From the IMG/VR virus record IMGVR_UViG_3300005529_000032, positions 1 through 64,000 of that record: a stretch of DNA of 64,000 nucleotides. One strand, given 5' to 3'. Shown here piece after piece: positions 8,967 through 15,590 of the stretch; position 1 is the first letter of the stretch; each line of letters begins with the position of its first letter. The notes under the pieces are model-generated. The model made no database searches. It worked only from the letters and a program-made list of their open reading frames with translations, and had not been told where the DNA came from. The DNA is from a virus. The position numbers and the translations under genes were made by a program.

Positions 8967-8989
8967 TACTAGGTAACGTTACCTAGTAA
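8966..8989. promoter_or_regulatory. 24-bp perfect palindrome abutting the scaffold start codon
   Basis: The core ACTAGGTAACGTTACCTAGT (8968-8987) extends two more paired bases on each side. It can be read as two sites, TTACTAGGTAA (centre 8971) and TTACCTAGTAA (centre 8984), 13 bp apart, as in the other operators. On the leftward strand a weak promoter (TTGCAA, 16 bases, TACAGT) lies just upstream at about 8994-9022. Any transcript would begin in or next to the palindrome. Confidence 0.7.
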
Positions 8990-9090
8990 GTACTGTACAC
9001 CAATATCAATAAGTTGCAACGATCTTCAATGGTTTAGGGGTTTGAAAAGCGTCGTTGCCGGAAGCACGTACGGGCTTCACAAAACGGCAA

Positions 9091-9113
9091 GGTCCCGGCT
9101 GCGAACCGGGACC
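9091..9113 (-). terminator. Stem-loop after the portal gene
   Basis: GGTCCCGG and CCGGGACC form an 8-bp GC-rich stem with a 7-base loop. On the leftward strand it is followed by TTGCCGTTTTGTG, a modest U-tract. A second short hairpin lies at about 9124-9145. Together they could separate portal transcription from the promoter of the scaffold-capsid operon. Confidence 0.55.
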
Positions 9114-9118
9114 CTGTA

Positions 9119-9250
9119 CTAGAAGCAGGAAGGAGGTTCCTGCCTATGGAACTTCTGGCGTTCGTAGTGCTCCTCATTTTCATGAGGAAGCGGCGAACCA
9201 GGGTCAAAGTTGAAGTTGGGTGGTGACGCCGCCCGACCCTTCGACTGCAT
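9119..9250 (-). CDS. Possible 43-residue peptide
   Basis: A short reading frame, starting MQSKGRAASPPNFNFDPGSP and ending KFHRQEPPSCF, lies between the portal stop and the terminator. It has no clear ribosome-binding site and no recognisable motif, and its 3' end lies within a hairpin. It could be real because it fills the gap in the operon, but evidence is thin. Confidence 0.25.
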   Translation of the reverse strand: MQSKGRAASPPNFNFDPGSPLPHENEEHYERQKFHRQEPPSCF

Positions 9251-9264
9251 TGTACTAAAAATTA

Positions 9265-11628
9265 CTACTGGACCGGACCGGCGGGAGGCGGACCGGCTAC
9301 ACCGTTCGGCAAAGGCGGTATCGGCGAGGCTTGTTGTACGGGCGATGGTCCGACCGGTGGTGTCGGCGCTCCCATGTCCGGAGGTCCCGGAGGTCCTGCC
9401 GGAGCGGGAGGTGCTGCCGATTGCTGTTCGGGAGGTAACCCGGCGCCCTGCAACACCTCGTTCATAAGCTGCGGGAAGTCTTCGAGCTTCGCGCTGAGGG
9501 CCAAGTTCGCCTTGACTGGTGGAGGCGGAGGTGGAGGCGGAGGCGTTGCGAGTGCCTGATGGGCCTGCCAGAATGCTTGTACGTTCTGAAACCCTTGCGG
9601 ATTTGAGTTCCGCGCGTCGCGACCGGGCTTCGAAATCATCCACGTCGCGACCACGGCAACGACAAGCGTATGGTTGTCGAACGGGTCAGGCGGCATGGAC
9701 GGCTGCGGCTCGCCCGGAGATCCATCGGGTCCCGGTTGCCCTGGCATCGGAGGTTCGGCGAGGAGTTGCTCGATGTCCGAAAGAGTCTTTTCTTTCTGGT
9801 CGCGCAGAGCAGATTCGAATCCGGGTACTTGGATGAGCTCGAAAACCTCTTCGATGTTGAGTGGGTCGAGTACGGAGAGGGCTTGCTGCACCTCCGGAGG
9901 GAAGTCTTTAAGCAGGCTGAACACCGCATCCCGACGGTCGCTCAACGTCATTGGGAAGTCGTCGTTCGCTTCAACGTGCCATCCGGACTCGCGCAGTTGC
10001 GCCATGTCCGCAATGTCGGTTGCGCGGCCGTATGCAGTCTGACGCCGTGCGGTCACAGTTCCGCAGCCATACTTGGCGCGCAACTTCACGAGGATAGTCG
10101 CCATCTCCTCGGATGCGATACGCATTTCTTCAGCCTGTGGGGCAAGCTGCATGAGCGCCTGATCCCGGCGTTGTTTCGCTTCGCGGTAAGTCTGCGTTGG
10201 TTGGCCGCCGCCCGAGAGCTCGGGCCGGATGCCCGTGATGTCCTGCATGAGCGTGCGCGCCTGAGTCAGGAAAGGTAAAACCTGATCGCCCAGACGTGCC
10301 GGCGGAATCTGGAAGACACGCTTTGCGATATCGCCATCGACCGGCATCGCCGTCGGGATCAGCTCGTCCGGAACTGCCCGATTGGTGCTTGCCGCTTTGC
10401 GGTCTAATAACTGAGCGTCGAAAATCGTCCGCGTGATCGCCCGCAGGACCGTCTCGAGGGCCATCCCGAAGAGATCGTCAATAGCGCGCTGAATCGGAAC
10501 GGAGTCTCCGGCTATCGGCTTCTCGTGAATTTTCTCGCTGCGTCCCACGCGGCAAACGGTCCACTCATTCTCGACCGCCTGATTGTCGATCTTGCAGGTT
10601 TTTGAGCCAACACGGGCGATATACAGTCCGTCCGAGAACTGGGCTTTAAAAACGGCGCGAGCCTCGGCGTCTTGAATCGCCTCGAACAGGTACGTTGGAA
10701 TCCAGTACTCAGCATGGCGCCAATGGTTGTGCGGCTTGGCTTTCCCTGTGCCCGACGGATTTGTGACGGCGTCCCGCGCTTCCTGTGCTGCGTTGCTCGA
10801 GGCGGAGTAGTCATCGTCCGGAACATCCCCGTCCCGATACTCGTCGAGTGGACCCGGTTGTCCGGCTTGGCCTTTGTACTGCGCGAGCAGCGACCACTTG
10901 GGACGCATCACCTCAAGCCGGAGCGGATTGTTGCGCAACTCCTCGGCTTCATAGGGAATGCTGACTTCCAGAATCGAATAAACCTGGATCTGCGCGTCGC
11001 CATTGGCGTAGGTTGTCGTTCCAGTGACCACTGGCATCGGGGTTCCGTCCGGTGCCATCTGGATCTCAACTTGCGGCTCGCTGGTCTGTCCGTACTTCTT
11101 GGCGTCGGTATCCCAATAGCAGCGGATGAAAGCGGGCCCGGTCACATACTGATGAAACGCGAGTGCTTTCCACTTGCGATCAATCTTGGCCTTGGTCCAG
11201 ATGTCGCGCACTTGGACGTCGGCATTCTGCGACATCTCGAAATCGTCGCTATTGCCCTCCATGTCGGGTACAGCCTTAACGCGCGGTGCGTTCTGGCCCA
11301 TGACCGCCATGTACTTGTAAAGATCTCCGCCGATCACGTTGATTGGAGGAGTCAGTTGGACGGCCGCGCCATTCTCCGAGTCTGCGGAGATGTCGAACGG
11401 AATGTAATCGATGATGTCGCCATAGCCGGAAGTGACCTGCCCTGGGACGGCGAAGTGATTCCCTTTGACGAACTGCCAATTCAGCCGGGCCTGATTGACG
11501 TGGATCTGCCGCTCCATCTCATACGCGTTGTCCAGTGCTGCTTTGATCAGTTGCGTGAGCACGCTATCGTAGTGTCGAATGATCTCATCGTTCGACAACG
11601 CCGCAGGGGCTGGGCCGACTATCTCCAC
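9265..11628 (-). CDS. Portal protein
   Basis: A 787-residue protein in the portal position between terminase/fibre genes and scaffold. Blocks such as RQIHVNQARLNWQFVKGNHF, VIGGDLYKYMAVMGQNAPRV, LMQDITGIRPELSGGGQPT and YREAKQRRDQALMQLAPQAE are the clip-stem-wing type helices of large portal proteins of short-tailed phages (P22-like size). The last 150 residues are a disordered Pro/Gly/Gln-rich tail including nine consecutive prolines. Portal subunits form the dodecameric ring for DNA packaging and ejection. The protein abuts the upstream coiled-coil gene by one base. Confidence 0.85.
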   Translation of the reverse strand: MEIVGPAPAALSNDEIIRHYDSVLTQLIKAALDNAYEMERQIHVNQARLNWQFVKGNHFAVPGQVTSGYGDIIDYIPFDISADSENGAAVQLTPPINVIGGDLYKYMAVMGQNAPRVKAVPDMEGNSDDFEMSQNADVQVRDIWTKAKIDRKWKALAFHQYVTGPAFIRCYWDTDAKKYGQTSEPQVEIQMAPDGTPMPVVTGTTTYANGDAQIQVYSILEVSIPYEAEELRNNPLRLEVMRPKWSLLAQYKGQAGQPGPLDEYRDGDVPDDDYSASSNAAQEARDAVTNPSGTGKAKPHNHWRHAEYWIPTYLFEAIQDAEARAVFKAQFSDGLYIARVGSKTCKIDNQAVENEWTVCRVGRSEKIHEKPIAGDSVPIQRAIDDLFGMALETVLRAITRTIFDAQLLDRKAASTNRAVPDELIPTAMPVDGDIAKRVFQIPPARLGDQVLPFLTQARTLMQDITGIRPELSGGGQPTQTYREAKQRRDQALMQLAPQAEEMRIASEEMATILVKLRAKYGCGTVTARRQTAYGRATDIADMAQLRESGWHVEANDDFPMTLSDRRDAVFSLLKDFPPEVQQALSVLDPLNIEEVFELIQVPGFESALRDQKEKTLSDIEQLLAEPPMPGQPGPDGSPGEPQPSMPPDPFDNHTLVVAVVATWMISKPGRDARNSNPQGFQNVQAFWQAHQALATPPPPPPPPPVKANLALSAKLEDFPQLMNEVLQGAGLPPEQQSAAPPAPAGPPGPPDMGAPTPPVGPSPVQQASPIPPLPNGVAGPPPAGPVQ

Positions 11629-12078
11629 TTAGTCCTTTCCGAACTTCTCCTGAATAAACTCGTTCTGCCTCTGCTTGACTGCCTCACTGGCCAAAATGCG
11701 CCGCCGTCCCATCGGCTCCGCGCTTGCCGGGTCGGGAATGGTGCCCGGTGACAGATGGGGCGCTTCCGGGTAAGGGACGCCGCCTCCCATTCGTTGCCAC
11801 GTCTGGTTGATGTGCATCTGGTAAGCGGTGCGCTCATTCCGTAGGGATTCCTGCATGGTGTCCCACAACCGGGAACGGTCCGCCGCAAGCGTGTCGATGC
11901 GGTCCTGCAGCCGCAAGTTTTCCTGAGTTAGCCGTGCATGATCTTCCCGTAAAGCCTCGAGTTCGGCGTGCACGCGCCGATACTCCGGAAAAAAACGAAT
12001 CAGAAAATCACGATCCATAGCCGCCGCGAGATCGTGCTGGTGGTCCGGCTGCTGGCGCGAGTGGGTAGTCATCTTCAT
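11629..12078 (-). CDS. Coiled-coil protein upstream of portal
   Basis: A 149-residue protein with a clear heptad coiled coil (AELEALREDHARLTQENLRL onward to about residue 85) and a Pro-rich C-terminal third (GGGVPYPEAPHLSPGTIPDP). The start overlaps the end of the preceding gene by 71 bases; a downstream ATG (MDRDFLIRFF) at about residue 21 is an alternative. No family is recognised. Position suggests a head-assembly accessory. Confidence 0.55.
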   Translation of the reverse strand: MKMTTHSRQQPDHQHDLAAAMDRDFLIRFFPEYRRVHAELEALREDHARLTQENLRLQDRIDTLAADRSRLWDTMQESLRNERTAYQMHINQTWQRMGGGVPYPEAPHLSPGTIPDPASAEPMGRRRILASEAVKQRQNEFIQEKFGKD

Positions 12079-12340
12079 CGTTGCTGGTGTCTACGTCGCT
12101 GGTCTGATCATTGCCGCCCAACTGGTCACTTAGCTGCGAAAGCACGGCTTGCAACGTGCTTGCCTGGTCGGGCGTAAGCCGGAGCGTGATATCTCCGGTG
12201 TCGGTTCCGTCCTCGCTCGAGGCCGGATTGTCCTGTGTCGCGGAAGGACCGAGACTCTGTTTCGCTGGTGGCGCAGAGGACGCGCTGAAATCCGAAGGCG
12301 CGTCGAGATCGGTCGCAGTCTTAGAACGTGGCATTGCCAT
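12008..12340 (-). CDS. Small acidic/disordered protein
   Basis: A 110-residue low-complexity protein rich in Ser, Asp, Pro and Gln, with one structured helix in the middle (LTPDQASTLQAVLSQLSDQL). GGAGGG precedes ATG 12340 by about 11 bases and directly touches an upstream operator site. It heads the portal transcript. Function unknown. Confidence 0.55.
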   Translation of the reverse strand: MAMPRSKTATDLDAPSDFSASSAPPAKQSLGPSATQDNPASSEDGTDTGDITLRLTPDQASTLQAVLSQLSDQLGGNDQTSDVDTSNDEDDYPLAPAAGPPARSRGGYGS

Positions 12341-12356
12341 TTTGTTTTCTGCCCTC

Positions 12357-12380
12357 CTACTAGGTGCAGTTACTCAGTAG
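12357..12380. promoter_or_regulatory. Paired operator-like sites upstream of the portal operon
   Basis: CTACTAGGTGC (centre 12362) and TTACTCAGTAG (centre 12375) are 13 bp apart. The first touches the ribosome-binding site of the gene starting at 12340. They belong to the CTACTNAGTAG family. Confidence 0.65.
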
Positions 12381-12386
12381 CGTACA

Positions 12387-12461
12387 TCAGTCACGCGGGG
12401 CTTGTCCGAACCCAGCAAAGGAAGGCCAAGCCCGCATGATTTGCTCTGGACTAGTTCGCAT
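12387..12461 (-). CDS. Possible 24-residue leader peptide
   Basis: The reading frame MRTSPEQIMRAWPSFAGFGQ... is preceded by AGGAGG directly against the ATG (very tight spacing). It contains an imperfect stem (GCGGGGCTTG with CAAGCCCGC, about 12396-12438). It lies between the glycoside-hydrolase-like gene and the portal operon. It may instead be a structured spacer or weak terminator; evidence is limited to the reading frame and the stem. Confidence 0.25.
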   Translation of the reverse strand: MRTSPEQIMRAWPSFAGFGQAPRD

Positions 12462-12477
12462 CCTCCTTTCGCTTTTT

Positions 12478-14949
12478 TTAATGAACGACTACATTCCCTT
12501 TCACGGTCAAGGCGCCGGAGACTGTCGCCGGATTTGTGCTCGAGCCGCCGCCCGAGGTCCAGGCAAGGGACACCACCGTCGCTGCGGGTACGGTGTAGGT
12601 AGACCCGGCAGAAACGGTGCTCGTTGCCATGGTGATGTGGTTAAACACAGTCTCGTTATTGTCGTCTGCGCCCGTCGTGTTGTTCAGACGGGTTTGCGTC
12701 AGAGTGCCGGCCGGAACATCGCCTGCCCAGGTTAGGGTCGCCGAACTCGAAGGGTCGGTATTGATGAGCAGGACAGACCGCGCCGTCCCATTTTTGAACG
12801 CATAGGCGAAAAGGCTCGGAACATTACTCTCGGCGGGTAGACCATTCAACGCGGAAACGCTATAAGTTGGCCTGCCACTAGTGAAGCTCGCGCTGTACAT
12901 CGTGCCCTGAATCGCGCCGTTCGCGATGAGGAGTCCCAATCCTGCCGGACGCGCGATGTAGCTTGCGCTGATGGAAGCGCTCTCGGAGCCGCCGATCTCC
13001 GGAAAAAGACCAAACAGCGGCAGCACTGTTGAATCCGTTGTGCCCGTGCCGGCCGTCTGGTTCAGGTCCCAGAAATTCTGAGGATCGTTGTAAACCCGTA
13101 GCCGCTCCATTGCGGCCATGATCTGCATCGGCCCATTCATCAGCGCACCGACATGCGTCGCAAGGTTCGCGCCGGTTGCAGGAGTCGAGTACCGGAGCTC
13201 GTTCGAATTGAACTCGTAAGTGACGATCTTCACTGTCGGCCGCGTGGTCGTAGCGACCCAGTTGTTATAAGCCACGTGCCAGCCGTTTGTGGCGTCATTC
13301 GTGTTGGCCCAGGCGGAAGCAAGATCCGGCTGCCACTCATGCGCCAAGGTATCGATGGTGGTCAGTTGCTCGCCGATATAAGAAGCAATTTCAACCGCAT
13401 CATGATAGGCATCCGCATCATGCGCGTCCTGACAGGAAGCGGTACTAGCGATGTCGCCGTGACAATTGAGATTCAGGGTGTAAAAACTGGTCGAGTAACT
13501 CGCCATGCCCTTCATCGCCCCGAACGCGACCGAGGCTAACTGGCCATAGCGGATGTAACTCTGTGCGCCGCTGCCGCGGGGAGACATTGACTCGCCATTG
13601 AAGTCTGAATTCCACGCTTCATTGCCCAAGCTTAGATAAATGTGCGGCAAAGTAGTCGCGAAGGATGCGCTATGCCCCAGCGCGGCTCGCTTCGAGCCGT
13701 AGGTGGTTCCTGTTCCGCCGCTGATGAAATCGATCAGGTTCTGATCTTCGGCAGTGGTGAAGCTCGTCGGCACGACAATCCACGGCGCCACGTTGAGCAA
13801 CTCGCACAACTGTAGGAAGTCGAAAAGACCCTGGCGGGTAGCGGTCCCTCCGTTCCGATCATTTGCCGTCGGATAATCGCCCGTATTGCCCGTGCCGTAA
13901 TTCGACGTTTTTCGCCCGAGTTGCGGAGTGATCCAGTTATCGAGGCTCTCGCCAACGTGCTCGTCCCAGAGCCGGAGCGTCCCTGGGTTGATCGACTGTA
14001 GCAGATGTACAGCCTCGTCCCGGTAAACCGTCGTGTTCGCCGCGTCCTGTCCACTGGTCTTGGTTAATTGGACATCATCGAGCTCGAGGACGCCCTGCCC
14101 GGTTGTGCCGAAGTTGATCGAAACAGTCCCGGCTGGCGTGCTCGAGGTTTCAGTACCGGTGAAGGTGAGCGTATATTGCGCCCAACTCGTCGTCGGGGTA
14201 AAGCCCTGGGACGCACTAACGCCTCCAGTGACGCCGCGGCTGACCGACGCTGTGATGGTCGAACTCCCGGAAACGCGCTTCATCCAAAACGTGAAACTGT
14301 AATTGCCACTGAAGAGCACATAATTGTTGTCATTCGTCGAGTCAATGTACGTCGTCAGGTTGACCGAGGAAGACGCGGCCGAGGTGTCGAGCTTTGCCGC
14401 TTGCGTGCCTTGCGTGCTTCCGGATAAGTCGGTTGTTTCTGGTCCGTACGTCGCACCGCCAGAGATGCCGGCAGCCCATCCCTGAATGAGCGTGCTCGTT
14501 TGCCGGATCTCCATATAGTCGCCTGCTACCGGAGCTTGTGAGCACGCCGAACTGAACGTGTAGGTAATGGGCTGGGTGTTCGAAGCGTTGGTGTTGTTCC
14601 CGCTGAGTGTGCCGCCGCAACTCGTGATGCCCGTTGCGCCCACCTTGAACTGGAACGTCGCGCCCGCCCAGAAATTCGTCGGAGCGCCGTCATAAATGTC
14701 ATCCGCGACACAAGTCGTTGTCGTGCCGTTCGCGCAGTAGATGATTTGCGATTTGACGAAACCTTCAAACCCCGGATTATTGAATCCGACGAGGTTCTTA
14801 TACATTTGCCCCGAGTCGTAATAATTGGTAGCCGCGAAGTTGATGCCGATCCGGTTCGGACTTGCCTGCACTGTCGTCGCCTCGCTGAGTGTGAGGGTTT
14901 GCGCCTGCACCGCCGTTGCTAGGAGCGCAAGCGAAAAGAGTGTTTTCAC
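12478..14949 (-). CDS. Exported glycoside hydrolase-like protein (clan GH-A type)
   Basis: An 823-residue protein. Residues 1-16 are a Sec signal peptide (MKTLFSLALLATAVQAQ, AxA cleavage). Residues 50-300 contain a carbohydrate-binding-type beta-sandwich ending LELDDVQLTK. From about 305 a TIM-barrel-like domain follows, with LGNEAWN (candidate acid/base Glu444) and VTYEFNSNE (candidate nucleophile Glu579), resembling alpha-L-arabinofuranosidase/GH51-like enzymes. A C-terminal beta domain follows. The gene is in the fibre block and overlaps its neighbour by ATGA. It could be a virion depolymerase for host surface glycans, or an enzyme secreted by a lysogen. The enzyme class is inferred from two motifs. 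Confidence 0.6.
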   Translation of the reverse strand: MKTLFSLALLATAVQAQTLTLSEATTVQASPNRIGINFAATNYYDSGQMYKNLVGFNNPGFEGFVKSQIIYCANGTTTTCVADDIYDGAPTNFWAGATFQFKVGATGITSCGGTLSGNNTNASNTQPITYTFSSACSQAPVAGDYMEIRQTSTLIQGWAAGISGGATYGPETTDLSGSTQGTQAAKLDTSAASSSVNLTTYIDSTNDNNYVLFSGNYSFTFWMKRVSGSSTITASVSRGVTGGVSASQGFTPTTSWAQYTLTFTGTETSSTPAGTVSINFGTTGQGVLELDDVQLTKTSGQDAANTTVYRDEAVHLLQSINPGTLRLWDEHVGESLDNWITPQLGRKTSNYGTGNTGDYPTANDRNGGTATRQGLFDFLQLCELLNVAPWIVVPTSFTTAEDQNLIDFISGGTGTTYGSKRAALGHSASFATTLPHIYLSLGNEAWNSDFNGESMSPRGSGAQSYIRYGQLASVAFGAMKGMASYSTSFYTLNLNCHGDIASTASCQDAHDADAYHDAVEIASYIGEQLTTIDTLAHEWQPDLASAWANTNDATNGWHVAYNNWVATTTRPTVKIVTYEFNSNELRYSTPATGANLATHVGALMNGPMQIMAAMERLRVYNDPQNFWDLNQTAGTGTTDSTVLPLFGLFPEIGGSESASISASYIARPAGLGLLIANGAIQGTMYSASFTSGRPTYSVSALNGLPAESNVPSLFAYAFKNGTARSVLLINTDPSSSATLTWAGDVPAGTLTQTRLNNTTGADDNNETVFNHITMATSTVSAGSTYTVPAATVVSLAWTSGGGSSTNPATVSGALTVKGNVVVH

Positions 14950-15590
14950 TGCACGCCCGCGCGGATGTCCGGCATCTCGTCAGCTTGGTCGCCCGAAAAG
15001 GCAATCGTGGCCGGGAATCCGGTCGTGTAATTATTCGAATCGAATTGGTTGTGCGCTCCTGCCGTTCCCCATCCGAAGGAAACACCATTACCGCCCGTAG
15101 CGCTTGCCACAAGCTGATAAGTTGAGCCGCCCGTGAGTGTCACTGTCGGAATGGACGCGCCCGAGGAATTGACAAACGCGGTGTGCTCGACCCAGGACAA
15201 GGATGTGCTGGGGACAGTGATCGCCGCCGATCCCTGCGCGATCAGCGTGTGATCATGGGTTCCGTCGACGGGTCCATAAATCGCGACTCGCGCCGTTCCC
15301 GCAGAAGCGCCGGCATTCTCGACGTAGACAGCTAATGAAACGAGGGTCTTACTGCCGGAACCGGGACACGTGGCATAGGGAGCGCCCGCGCTGGTATCTA
15401 GGCCCACATAAAAGTTAGTGAGGTCGTCCAGGCTGGTCCCTATCGGCGTGCCGGTCGATGTGCTGGCCACTGCTCCGAAGTAAGTCGTTGTTGCTGCGCC
15501 GCTGCCCTTACTTCCCGGACCAGGGAAGGGCAGGAACTGTGCACAGCAAACACTTGCGGCAATCAGTGCGATCACAAGAAGGGTCCGCAT
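14946..15590 (-). CDS. Exported beta-sandwich protein of the fibre block
   Basis: A 214-residue protein. The start at 15590 is chosen because it overlaps the upstream stop (TGATG) and begins a clean signal peptide, MRTLLVIALIAASVCCAQ. The mature part is Gly/Ser/Thr-rich with strands such as LVSLAVYVENAGASAGTARV and VTLTGGSTYQLVASATGGNG, resembling jelly-roll or discoidin-type binding domains. Likely a surface or receptor-binding accessory; the family is not recognised. Confidence 0.55.
   Translation of the reverse strand: MRTLLVIALIAASVCCAQFLPFPGPGSKGSGAATTTYFGAVASTSTGTPIGTSLDDLTNFYVGLDTSAGAPYATCPGSGSKTLVSLAVYVENAGASAGTARVAIYGPVDGTHDHTLIAQGSAAITVPSTSLSWVEHTAFVNSSGASIPTVTLTGGSTYQLVASATGGNGVSFGWGTAGAHNQFDSNNYTTGFPATIAFSGDQADEMPDIRAGVQ

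Noticed and set aside
9519-9545. Short GGAGGC-type repeat
   Set aside because: It encodes the run of prolines in the portal tail and needs no separate explanation.
9119-9643. 174-residue leftward frame overlapping the portal 3' end
   Set aside because: Most of it lies in another frame of the Pro-rich portal tail and is Ser/Arg/Thr shadow sequence; only the last 43 residues were kept as a weak candidate.
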